A stretch of 15,322 nt of DNA, taken from positions 1 through 15,322 of the forward strand of contig JBBQNM010000059.1 of the NCBI GenBank assembly GCA_038329895.1, in the 5' to 3' direction. This DNA is from Mayfieldus sp038329895 (GTDB lineage: Bacteria; Actinomycetota; Thermoleophilia; Solirubrobacterales; 70-9). Of this stretch, positions 8,435 through 15,160 are shown piece after piece; the stretch's first letter is position 1, and every line of letters starts with the position of its first letter. The notes beneath the pieces are model-generated. The model ran no database searches. It was not told where the DNA came from and was given only the letters and a program-made list of their open reading frames with translations. The position numbers were made by a program, and so were the translations under genes.

Positions 8435-9415
8435 CTAGGACAGCCAGCCGACGCGCTTGAGGAAGCGGTAGAGCAGGAACACGGCCGCCGCCATCGTCAG
8501 CAGCGACAGCGGGTAGCCGATCCTCCACTGCAGCTCCGGCATGTGGGTGAAGTTCATCCCGTAGACGCTGGCGATGAAGGTCGGCACTGCGACGATCGCC
8601 GCCCAGCTCGAGATCTCCTTGATGACGTCGTTCTGGCGCACGCTGACCAGGGCCAGGTTCGCCTCAAGGGCGCTGGTCAGAAGCTCGCGCTGCGAGTTGA
8701 CCTGCTCGTCGACGCGGCGGGCGTGGTCTGCGACGTCGCGGAAGTAGCGCCGCAGCTCGTCGTCGATCGCGCGCGACACACCCCCGGTCTCCAAGCGCTC
8801 CAGCGGGACCAGCAGCGGACCGACCGCGCGGTGAAACTCAATCACCTCGCGCTTCAGGAAGTAGATCCGCTCAGTGGGTTGCTCGCTCTCGCCGAAGACC
8901 TGCGCCTCGACCTCCTCGATGTCGTCCTCGATGCCCTGCATCACCGGGTAGTAGTCGTCGACCACCTTGTCGAGGATCGCCCAGACGACCGCCGGCGTCC
9001 CCTGCTTCAGCAGGTCCGACCGCTCCTCGAGCCGCTGGCGGGCCGGGCCCAGCTCGCTGCCCTCGCCGTGGCGCACCGCGATCACGTAGTCACGGGAGAC
9101 GAACAGGTGCACCTCACCGAAGTGGACCTGCTCGGCCTCTTCGTCGTAGTGGGCCGTCTTCAGGACGATGAAGAAGGAGTCGTCGTAGTCCTCGAGCTTG
9201 GGCCGCTGGTGGGCACGCTCGGCGTCCTCGACCGCCAGCTCGTGAAGGTCGAATTGCTCGGCGACTGCCTGAAGCTCCTCGCCGCTGGGCTCGAAGAGAC
9301 CGAGCCAGACGAACTCGCCCGGCTGGCCGGTCACGCACTTCGCGGCCTCCTCCAGGGCCAGCTTGCCGTCGTGCTGGCGCTTCCCGTCTTTGTAGTGGGC
9401 GCAGTCGATGATCAT
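8435..9415 (-). CDS. corA: CorA family Mg2+/Co2+ transporter
   Basis: A 326-residue protein with the CorA plan: a large soluble N-terminal alpha/beta and helical domain (about 1-265, highly acidic), then two C-terminal transmembrane helices (about 267-285 and 300-319). The signature YGMNF (285-289) sits at the end of the first helix, where it forms the pore entrance in the pentameric channel. The protein ends with a short basic tail (LKRVGWLS). It should carry Mg2+ or other divalent ions across the cytoplasmic membrane. The start is ATG at 9413-9415 with AGGAACG a short distance upstream. It is divergent from the ferritin-like gene, sharing a 94-bp intergenic region, and probably co-transcribed with ctaG 50 bp downstream. 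Confidence 0.95.
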   Translation of the reverse strand: MIIDCAHYKDGKRQHDGKLALEEAAKCVTGQPGEFVWLGLFEPSGEELQAVAEQFDLHELAVEDAERAHQRPKLEDYDDSFFIVLKTAHYDEEAEQVHFGEVHLFVSRDYVIAVRHGEGSELGPARQRLEERSDLLKQGTPAVVWAILDKVVDDYYPVMQGIEDDIEEVEAQVFGESEQPTERIYFLKREVIEFHRAVGPLLVPLERLETGGVSRAIDDELRRYFRDVADHARRVDEQVNSQRELLTSALEANLALVSVRQNDVIKEISSWAAIVAVPTFIASVYGMNFTHMPELQWRIGYPLSLLTMAAAVFLLYRFLKRVGWLS

Positions 9416-9509
9416 CGGTCGTTCCTGGCCGGGTTTATGTTCCGCCCCCAGGGGCAGGCTCCTTCAGAGGCGGTGCTAGGTTCCGCGACGGCAAAGGAAG
9501 GAGCATCTG
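9416..9509 (+). promoter_or_regulatory. Divergent promoter region of corA and the ferritin-like gene, with a strong ribosome binding site
   Basis: AAGGAAGGAG at 9494-9503 lies 6 nt before the ATG of the ferritin-like gene and is a near-ideal Shine-Dalgarno site. TGCTAGGTT at 9474-9482 resembles an extended -10 element for rightward transcription; no good -35 box accompanies it. GCCCC/GGGGC at 9444-9455 is a small inverted repeat. No clear iron-regulator (Fur/IdeR) box is visible. Confidence 0.4.
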
Positions 9510-10019
9510 ATGGCCGAGGCGACAGCGAGCGAGGGCATCCTCGCCACCGAGAACGACGAGAAGCGCGAGCAGATCATCGAGCTGCTCGAGAAGGCCTACT
9601 GGATGGAGATCGAGACGGTGATGAGCTACATCGCCAACTCGGTCAACCCCGACGGCGTGCGGGCGCAGGAGATCCGCGAGTCGTTGCAGGAGGACATCCA
9701 GGAGGAGCTCGGGCACGCACAGCAGTTCGCGGACCGGATCAAGGAGCTGTACGGAGTCGTTCCGGGATCGCAGGACTTCGAGGCTGAGCAGACCTACCTG
9801 CAGCCGCCTGAGCACCAGACCGACATCGTGCATGTGATCAGGGGCGTGATCGAAGCCGAGAAGGGCGCGATCGCGTACTACACCCGAATCGTCGCGGAAA
9901 CCGACCAGGTGGACCCGGTTACCAATGACATGGTGATCGCGATCCTCCACGACGAGCAGGGCCACAAGCGCCTGTTCGAGGGGTTCCTGCGCGAGTACGA
10001 AGCCGAGGGCCTCGCCTGA
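9510..10019 (+). CDS. Ferritin-like di-iron protein (bacterioferritin-related, non-heme)
   Basis: A 169-residue four-helix-bundle protein. The ferroxidase-type ligands appear with bacterioferritin-like spacing: E33 in WMEIETV, E66 and H69 in EELGHA, a glutamate at about 115-117 in VIEAEKGA, then E149 and H152 in HDEQGH. The C-terminal stretch NDMVIAILHDEQGH closely parallels the corresponding bacterioferritin helix. The position of the heme-ligating methionine (next to the first ExxH glutamate in bacterioferritin) is leucine here (L67), so heme binding is not expected. The likely role is iron oxidation/storage or protection from peroxide in the cytoplasm; an alternative is a di-iron protein of other function. 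It has a strong ribosome binding site, and the GH15 gene follows after 26 bp on the same strand. Confidence 0.88.
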   Translation: MAEATASEGILATENDEKREQIIELLEKAYWMEIETVMSYIANSVNPDGVRAQEIRESLQEDIQEELGHAQQFADRIKELYGVVPGSQDFEAEQTYLQPPEHQTDIVHVIRGVIEAEKGAIAYYTRIVAETDQVDPVTNDMVIAILHDEQGHKRLFEGFLREYEAEGLA

Positions 10020-10045
10020 GCCCGGGCCGCGTGGGGGGGAGCCCG

Positions 10046-11971
10046 GTGACCGCGGACTCGTTCTCGCACAGCTACCGCTCGCCGTTTCCCCCGATCGCCA
10101 GCTACGGCTTCGTCTCCGATTGCCACACCAGCGCCCTCATTGCCCCGGACGGGAACGTCGAGTGGCTCTGTATGCCGCGCTTCGACTCCCCGAGCGTCTT
10201 CGGGGCAATTCTCGACCGTGCCGCGGGCACGATGCGGATCGGCCCATCCGACCAGCGTGCCCCGCTGGCTCGTCGCTATCTGCCGGGCACGTTGATCCTG
10301 GAAACGACCTGGACCACCGACACCGGTTGGTTGATCGTCCTCGACGCGCTGACGATCACCCAGTGGGCACCGTCCGGACGCGACGAGAGGGGAATGCAGC
10401 GTCCCGAGACCCAGCACGAAGCCGACAAGACCCTTGTCCGTATCGCGACCTGCATCGACGGCGAGGTTGAGGTCGAGCTGGATTGCCATCCCAACTTCGA
10501 GTACGGAGCGCGGCAAGCGGGCTGGGTGCCGGCCCCGGACGGCGAGCTGAAAGCAGAGGGGGGCTCACAGAGCGTCAACCTCGCAACCGACATCGAGCCC
10601 TCGATCGAGGGTGATCGCGTGGTCGGGCAATTGACGCTGCACGAAGGGCAGTCCTGCTACGCAGCGCTGTGCTGGGACGAGGAAGGAGGAGCGCCGCGCA
10701 GCGCCCCCGAGGCGCGGGAGCGGCTCGAGGCCACCTCCGACTTCTGGCGTGCCTGGCTGCGCCACGGCAGCTTCCCCGACCATCCCTGGCGGGTGCACCT
10801 GCAGCGCTCCGCCGTCGTGCTGAAGGGACTCACCTACGCCCCCACCGGAGCCCTGGTCGCCGCCGCCACCACGTCGCTGCCCGAGACGCCGGGCGGCGAG
10901 CGCAACTGGGATTACCGCTACAGCTGGATCCGCGACTCAACCTTCTCGCTGTGGGCCCTGCACACCCTTGGCTTCGATGAGGAGGCGCAGGACTTCGCCC
11001 AGTTCATCGGCGACCGGGTGAGGGGCGCGAGCGGAGAGCTGCTGCAGATCATGTACGGGATCAACGGCGAGCGGGACCTCACAGAGCGCACCCTCGACCA
11101 CCTCTCCGGCTACGACGGGGCGAAGCCGGTGCGGATCGGAAACGGCGCATTCTCCCAGCGCCAGAACGACGTCTGGGGCGCCTTGCTCGACTCGATCTAC
11201 ATCCATTCGAAGACGATCGACCACATCCGCGACGAGAACTGGGGGCTGATCGCCAGCGCCGTCGAGGCAGCGATCGCGGCCTGGCCGCACCCCGACCAGG
11301 GCATCTGGGAGGCACGCGGGGAGCCCCGCCACTACGTCTCATCGAAGATCATGATCTGGGTGGCGGTAGACCGCGGCGCCCGCCTCGCCCGCAGGCAGGA
11401 AGAGGATGGGCTTGCCGAGCGCTGGACCGGGGTCGCAGAGCAGGTCCGCGACGAGGTCCTCGAGCGCGGGGTGCGCGACGGGGTCTTCCGCCAGCACTAC
11501 GAGACCGATGCCCTCGATGCCTCCACCCTGCTGATCCCGCTGCTGCGCTTTCTTCCACCAGACGACGAGCGCGTGCGCAGAACGGTGGTGGCGATCGCCG
11601 ATGATCTGACACGCGACGGCCTCGTGCTTCGCTACCGGACCGAGGAGACAGATGACGGCCTGCACGGCAAAGAGGCGACCTTCACGATCTGCTCCTTCTG
11701 GCTCGCCTCGGCATTCTCGGAGATCGGCGAGCGCGACCGGGCCCGGGAACTGTGCGAGCGGCTGCTCGGACTCGCCGGCTCGCTCGACCTCTTCGCGGAG
11801 GAGCTGGACGCCGGCAGCGGCCGCCACTGGGGCAACTTCCCCCAGGCCTTCACCCACCTGGCGCTGATCAACGCAGTCTCGCACGTGATCGCCGATGCCC
11901 GGCGCGACGGCGAGCCCGGAGAGCCGACCGCCGTGTTCAGCGAGATGCGCGGGCGCCGCGAAGAGGGCTAG
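10046..11971 (+). CDS. Glycoside hydrolase family 15 protein (glucoamylase/trehalase-like)
   Basis: About 641 residues. The N-terminal beta-rich domain (PIASYGFVSDCHTSALIAPDG and CMPRFDSPSVFG) is typical of the bacterial trehalase/glucoamylase-like GH15 group, followed by the (alpha/alpha)6 catalytic barrel: NWDYRYSWIRDS near residue 287, QRQNDVWGALLDS, the general-acid region GIWEARGEPRHYVSSK (E422) and the general-base region GKEATFTICSFWL (E543). The expected reaction is hydrolysis of alpha-linked glucose (trehalose, maltodextrin or isomaltose type) with inversion of configuration. No signal peptide is evident, so it is probably cytoplasmic. GTG at 10046 is preferred because a GGGGGGGAG purine run lies just before it; GTG at 10031 is in frame and would add five residues. 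It is likely co-transcribed with the ferritin-like gene. Substrate specificity cannot be decided from sequence alone. Confidence 0.93.
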   Translation: MTADSFSHSYRSPFPPIASYGFVSDCHTSALIAPDGNVEWLCMPRFDSPSVFGAILDRAAGTMRIGPSDQRAPLARRYLPGTLILETTWTTDTGWLIVLDALTITQWAPSGRDERGMQRPETQHEADKTLVRIATCIDGEVEVELDCHPNFEYGARQAGWVPAPDGELKAEGGSQSVNLATDIEPSIEGDRVVGQLTLHEGQSCYAALCWDEEGGAPRSAPEARERLEATSDFWRAWLRHGSFPDHPWRVHLQRSAVVLKGLTYAPTGALVAAATTSLPETPGGERNWDYRYSWIRDSTFSLWALHTLGFDEEAQDFAQFIGDRVRGASGELLQIMYGINGERDLTERTLDHLSGYDGAKPVRIGNGAFSQRQNDVWGALLDSIYIHSKTIDHIRDENWGLIASAVEAAIAAWPHPDQGIWEARGEPRHYVSSKIMIWVAVDRGARLARRQEEDGLAERWTGVAEQVRDEVLERGVRDGVFRQHYETDALDASTLLIPLLRFLPPDDERVRRTVVAIADDLTRDGLVLRYRTEETDDGLHGKEATFTICSFWLASAFSEIGERDRARELCERLLGLAGSLDLFAEELDAGSGRHWGNFPQAFTHLALINAVSHVIADARRDGEPGEPTAVFSEMRGRREEG

Positions 11972-12160
11972 GCCCCGCGGGGCTCGACCTCGCCGGTTCG
12001 CTCGACGTGCTGCCAGCGCAGCCGCACGCCGCGGGCGGCGCTGATCAGCGACTGGATCACCACCAGGTACATGAGCTGGCGATAGACGAACTGCTGCAGC
12101 GGCATCGCCCACAGCACCCGCGGTGACTCGCCGTCGAGCCGGAACGCGAACAGGGCCAAT
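11968..12160 (-). pseudogene. C-terminal remnant of a GT2-type membrane glycosyltransferase
   Basis: About 63 codons remain, reading FAFRLDGESPRVLWAMPLQQ, then FVYRQLMYLVVIQSLISAA and RLRWQHVERTGEVEPRGA. This is the characteristic end of actinobacterial membrane GT2 proteins (some fused to polysaccharide deacetylase): a last transmembrane helix followed by a basic RLRW-x-RTG tail. The catalytic domain is missing. Upstream the sequence changes abruptly into transposase at about 12160, so the 5' part has been deleted or displaced. It should be non-functional. Its TAG stop (11968-11970) overlaps the TAG stop of the GH15 gene on the other strand (11969-11971). Confidence 0.75.
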
Positions 12161-12872
12161 CCTCCACCAGGCGCCGGTGGCAGAGCGAAAGCCGCTCCTC
12201 GCGGTCCCTTGGGACCGGCTCTGCCTTTGCAGATCGCTCGGCCTCGAGGCGCCGTTTTGCCTCCCGTAGCCAGGCCTTCCTTCCCTGCCGGGTTGTCAGC
12301 TGCTCGGGGAGCTCATCGCCTCGGGCATCCTTGTAGCGCTCGTCCTCCGCAGCATCGATCTCTGCAGCCTCGGTGAGGACCTCGACGGCGAGGTCCTGGT
12401 AGGCGCGGATCGCCGCATCGGAGGCTGCAGCACGGAACTTCGAACCGTCAACGGCGAGCACGCTGACTTGGACCAATCCCGCCTCGGCGCAGAGCCCCAG
12501 CACCTGGCCGAAGAGGTCGGCCAGGGGCTCTTGGTGGCGGACGCGAAAACGGGCGATCGTGGCGTGATCGGGGACCTGCTTTGCGCAGATCACCCGAAAG
12601 GCGACGTCCTCGCGGCAGCGACGCTCGATCCCCCGCGAGCTTCGCTCGCCGACCGCGTAGGCGTAGGTAAGCAGGGTCAGCATCATCTTCGGGTCGTGCG
12701 CGGAGGCGCCGTGGCCGTCGGCGCGGTAGGAGGCGTAGAAGGGCTCGAGGTCAAGCTCATCGATCGCCTCGATCACAAACCAGGCGAGGTGGTCCTCGTC
12801 TAGCCAGTCGCGAAGGTCAGACGAGAGCAGCAGTGCTTGGTCACGATCGCAGCTGAGGAAGTTCTGTGGCAT
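12160..12872 (-). pseudogene. IS1182-family transposase, N-terminal part only
   Basis: About 237 codons of a DDE transposase. The N-terminal domain (MPQNFLSCDRDQALLL, then DEDHLAWFVIEAIDEL, MMLTLLTYAYAVGERSSRGI and CREDVAFRV) and the start of the catalytic fold with the first aspartate (VLAVDGSKF, D142) match the IS1182 family as I know it. A charged helical insert follows, up to DREERLSLCHRRLVED. There the homology ends and the frame runs into the glycosyltransferase remnant. The second aspartate and final glutamate of the DDE triad are absent, so it cannot be active. The start is the ATG at 12870-12872, since MPQNF fits the family N-terminus, though the frame is open to 13010. It was probably truncated by deletion. 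Confidence 0.85.
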
Positions 12873-12914
12873 AGACCATTTTCTCGCTGCAAACGGACCG
12901 AAAAGCAGGGGGTT

Positions 12915-12990
12915 TGTGCGACAGCCTCGCGTGATTGCGAGCGCGCACAGACCGAGCCGCCCGCGCCTGCTCGGGACGAGAAGCAGGCGC
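12915..12990. repeat. Nested and tandem palindromes upstream of the transposase remnant
   Basis: First structure: TGTGCG (12915-12920) with CGCACA (12944-12949), enclosing CTCGC (12926-12930) with GCGAG (12937-12941). Second: GCGCCTGCT (12963-12971) with AGCAGGCGC (12982-12990), a perfect 9-bp stem with a 10-nt loop. Such structures are common in the subterminal regions of insertion sequences, but I cannot define the exact IS end. Confidence 0.45.
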
Positions 12991-13048
12991 CTGCCACAAG
13001 GGAGCTGCACTCCGTTTAGGTCTTGATCCGGGACCTATCCGCCGCTCC

Positions 13049-13104
13049 CAGGCACGGAAATCGGCTCAAACAAATGACGGTAGGGCACCGGCCTCTCGCT
13101 CATC
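13049..13104. repeat. 56-bp perfect direct repeat, left copy
   Basis: Identical over 56 bp to 14972-15027, in the same orientation; flanking bases differ on both sides. On the minus strand it runs from one base before an ATG through 18 codons (MSERPVPYRHLFEPISVP). Here the frame goes on GSGG and stops at 13035, giving a 22-residue peptide; AGGACG lies just before the ATG. YRHLFEPI resembles the N-terminus of old-yellow-enzyme-type flavin oxidoreductases, so it might be a fragment of such a gene; this is tentative. The repeat could also be an attachment or recombination site. Confidence 0.9.
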
Positions 13105-13233
13105 GTCCTGAGCGGGCGCGTGCCGGACCCCGCCGGAGACTTCCGCTTCGGCGACAAAGGGGCAGCCGGACGAGTCTTCGACGCACGCGCCGAGACCGTC
13201 GTCATTGTCAGAGTCATCGGGTCTGAGTTGTGA
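13105..13233 (+). pseudogene. Orphan coding fragment (C-terminus of an unrecognised protein)
   Basis: A plus-strand frame with strongly G/C-biased third positions, reading GDFRFGDKGAAGRVF, then DARAETVVIVRVIGSEL and a TGA at 13231-13233. It appears to begin at the edge of the 56-bp repeat and has no good start codon (a GTG inside is possible), so it looks like the 3' end of a gene whose front was lost. The last segment faintly resembles the final strand of RelE/ParE-type toxins, which I would not rely on. Confidence 0.3.
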
Positions 13234-13281
13234 CTCCGGAATCGCGATCCCTACCGATCGGCCGAGGTCAAGCGGAGGTGG

Positions 13282-13298
13282 GCGGGTTCGAACCCCGC
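13282..13298 (+). other. tRNA T-arm-like hairpin, possible attachment-site scar
   Basis: GCGGG-TTCGAAC-CCCGC is a perfect 5-bp stem with the canonical seven-base tRNA T-loop TTCGAAC. It is followed by seven bases (GTCGGCT) that could be an acceptor 3' strand, but no matching 5' acceptor or anticodon arm lies within 90 bp upstream, so it is not a complete tRNA. Integrative elements often leave 3' tRNA fragments at their ends. Chance is possible, since TTCGAA is palindromic and the DNA is GC-rich. Confidence 0.3.
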
Positions 13299-13305
13299 GT
13301 CGGCT

Positions 13306-14715
13306 TCAGCGAATGCCGGGGTCGCGCCCGTCGGTCTCCCCGGTCGCCGGACTGCTGGGCTCGTCGGCGGCGCTCGCGGCATGCGAGCGCGCGGCGCGCT
13401 CGTGAAGGTCACCACCGGCCGGGGTCTCGTGGTCGCCGCGCCGTCCGAGCAGTAAATAGGGGCTCATCACCCCCTTGCCCTTTACCTCGATTGAGCCGCG
13501 CGGACGGAGCTCGTAGCGCTCTCGCAGACGTTCAAAGGTCCGCTCGGTTACCTGGATTGTCCCGGGCGGGGCGTGGGACTCCATGCGGCTGGCGGTGTTG
13601 ACGGTATCGCCCCAGAGGTCGTAGATGAACTTCGCCCGCCCGATCACGCCGGCAACGACCGGGCCGCTGTCGATGCCGATTCGCACCTGCAGCGCGTGTC
13701 CGGTCTCACCCTCCAAGCGCGCGACCTCGGGCCCCATCGCGAGCGCCATCTCGGCGATCGCCTCGGCGTGGTCCTCCCGCGGCAGGGGAATGCCGCCGGC
13801 GACCATGTAGGCGTCTCCGATTGTCTTAATCTTCTCGACCCCGTGGTCGGCGGCGAGTGCGTCCCAGCGCGCGAACACGCGGTCAAGCAGCGCCACCACA
13901 TCCGACGCGGAGAGCCGCTCAGACAGTTGCGTGAAGCCGACGATATCCGCGAACAGCACGGTGACACCCGGACGAGCGTCCGCGATGATTCCCTCCTGTT
14001 CCTTCAGGCGCGCTGCCACGGGCTCGGGTAGGACGTTCAGCAGCAGCCGCTCGGACTTGGCCTGCTCGAGCTCGAGCGCGCGGTGCTCGCGGGCGAGCGC
14101 TGTCAGCGCCCGCTCGCGCGCCCGCACGAAGTACTGAAGCAGCGCGAACGCGGTTGTCGCGACGCCGAGAATGTTCAGCGCGAAGAACGCGACCACCACG
14201 CCGCTGGGAACGTGGGGCGCGCCAGCAGCCAAGGCCGGGTCGATCGCGCCCGACACCGCGACCAGTCCGACGAAAGCCACAAACCACGGGACCGCCTGCC
14301 GCGCCCCCACGAACAGCAGCGCGCCCAACGGCGCCGTTACCGCCCACAACGACACGGCCGAGGAGGTCCCAAAGCCACCCAGGCTCCACTGCAGCGCGAA
14401 GGGCAGGAGCAAGCTCATCCACAGCTGGCTGCGTCGGAACAACAGGTAGTGGCGTGTCCGCGCGAACGTGTAGATGCTGGCCGCCGAGGCAATCTGATAG
14501 CCGAACGGGATCGCGGCCGACACCCAGAGGCCAAGCGCGGCGTAGGTCGCCACCCAGACGAACGCGAGGCTCGCCATCAGCGTCGAGGACAGGACCAGGA
14601 CCGTCTTGCGAACCCGAAGCTCCTCCGAGTCCGACGGCGAGACGCCGATCTCCGCCAGCCGTTTCAACCAGCCCGGAAGCGGCCGCCAGGTCCAGCGAGT
14701 ACCTAGTTCCCTCAC
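13306..14715 (-). CDS. Membrane-anchored class III adenylate cyclase
   Basis: A 469-residue signalling enzyme. About six transmembrane helices (roughly 39-60, 64-84, 97-112, 120-137, 142-160, 172-194) are followed by a coiled-coil linker (RALELEQAKSERLLLNVLPEPVAARL, about 212-237) and a class III catalytic domain (about 250-425). Both metal aspartates are present (D257 in LFADIVGF, D301 in TIGDAYM), as are the adenine-specifying pair K297 and D366 (YDLWGD) and the transition-state residues N373 and R377 (TVNTASRM). ATP to cAMP is therefore the expected reaction, with the domain acting as a homodimer. A low-complexity tail (about 428-469) follows. The start is GTG (14713-14715); a GGGGGA purine run lies rather far upstream. 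It stands alone between two copies of a 56-bp repeat and two transposase remnants. The signal sensed by the membrane domain is unknown. Confidence 0.93.
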   Translation of the reverse strand: MRELGTRWTWRPLPGWLKRLAEIGVSPSDSEELRVRKTVLVLSSTLMASLAFVWVATYAALGLWVSAAIPFGYQIASAASIYTFARTRHYLLFRRSQLWMSLLLPFALQWSLGGFGTSSAVSLWAVTAPLGALLFVGARQAVPWFVAFVGLVAVSGAIDPALAAGAPHVPSGVVVAFFALNILGVATTAFALLQYFVRARERALTALAREHRALELEQAKSERLLLNVLPEPVAARLKEQEGIIADARPGVTVLFADIVGFTQLSERLSASDVVALLDRVFARWDALAADHGVEKIKTIGDAYMVAGGIPLPREDHAEAIAEMALAMGPEVARLEGETGHALQVRIGIDSGPVVAGVIGRAKFIYDLWGDTVNTASRMESHAPPGTIQVTERTFERLRERYELRPRGSIEVKGKGVMSPYLLLGRRGDHETPAGGDLHERAARSHAASAADEPSSPATGETDGRDPGIR

Positions 14716-14971
14716 ACGGCGAGCATAAGTCCCCCACTCGCCCCGTGCGAGCGCACCGTGTGAGCCTAACCGGATTCGGCGCAGACCCTATTGCGCGGGC
14801 TCCGACGCCCTCGCCGCAGTGCCCCTATGGTGCCAATAGCGGAAGCGTCCGTGCGAGCGGGCCTCACTACCGCAGCGGACGAAAAGCGGGCGCGCCAGCT
14901 ACCGCTTCATGTGCCACGGAGGACTTGCGGGAACCGAGATCTGGCGCTTTAGGGGGCGCGACCGCCTGATT

Positions 14972-15027
14972 CAGGCACGGAAATCGGCTCAAACAAATGA
15001 CGGTAGGGCACCGGCCTCTCGCTCATC
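14972..15027. repeat. 56-bp perfect direct repeat, right copy
   Basis: The second copy of the element at 13049-13104, 1,923 bp away. The minus-strand ATG (15024-15026) again opens MSERPVPYRHLFEPISVP, here continuing ESGGRAP to a TAA at 14949-14951 (25 residues). After the identical part the two frames still share SGG at the amino-acid level with different codons, which may be chance. It lies about 130 bp beyond the stop of the right-hand transposase and 257 bp upstream of the cyclase start. Confidence 0.9.
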
Positions 15028-15055
15028 ACGCGCCAGAGCGAGTGGTTATCTGGCG

Positions 15056-15077
15056 GCAGGAGCATCGGCGCTCCTGC
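15056..15077. repeat. 8-bp stem-loop between the right repeat and the transposase
   Basis: GCAGGAGC (15056-15063) and GCTCCTGC (15070-15077) pair perfectly around a 6-nt loop, with a short T-run on the plus-strand side. ACGCGA/TCGCGT at 15082-15098 adds a second small stem. They lie in the 3' flank of the right-hand insertion sequence and may belong to its end or act as a terminator. Confidence 0.4.
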
Positions 15078-15098
15078 TTTCACGCGAGGATGTCGCGT

Positions 15099-15160
15099 AA
15101 ACGGCCGCTGACCCAGGCGCGCGGCTCCGCGGAGCCGGATCGGGTGAGTAAGGGCCGTTT
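15099..15160 (-). terminator. Large cruciform at the transposase stop codon
   Basis: AAACGGCC (15099-15106) pairs with GGCCGTTT (15153-15160), enclosing a perfect 16-bp palindrome CGGCTCCGCGGAGCCG (15122-15137). The outer arm begins at the transposase TGA itself. This is probably a 3'-end stem-loop of the insertion sequence that stops transcription entering or leaving it. Confidence 0.5.

Larger units (their letters stand above)
12873..13305. other. Rearranged spacer between transposase remnant and cyclase gene
   Basis: This 433-bp stretch has no intact gene. From left to right it holds the 5' flank of the transposase with nested palindromes (12915-12990), a small inverted repeat TAGGTC/GACCTA (13017-13037), the left copy of the 56-bp repeat (13049-13104), a short orphan coding stretch on the plus strand (13105-13233) and a tRNA T-arm-like hairpin (13282-13298) abutting the cyclase stop codon. 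Confidence 0.6.

Noticed and set aside
8312..9787. A 491-residue open frame on the plus strand
   Set aside because: Antisense to corA and overlapping the ferritin-like gene in another frame; low-complexity composition without motifs.
12057..13010. A single intact 317-residue transposase
   Set aside because: The last roughly 80 residues are a Ser/Cys/Arg-rich out-of-frame reading of the glycosyltransferase remnant, and the first 46 lie upstream of the family start, so the open frame is longer than the real transposase piece.
13238..13308. A complete tRNA gene around the T-arm-like hairpin
   Set aside because: No 5' acceptor strand pairing with GTCGGCT, and no D-arm or anticodon arm can be folded in the preceding 90 bp.
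13919..14737. A 272-residue minus-strand frame overlapping the cyclase gene
   Set aside because: Alternative frame of the cyclase membrane and linker region; the cyclase frame carries all catalytic motifs.
13049..15027. CRISPR array
   Set aside because: Only two repeat copies 1.9 kb apart with a gene between them; no regularly spaced repeats and no cas genes.
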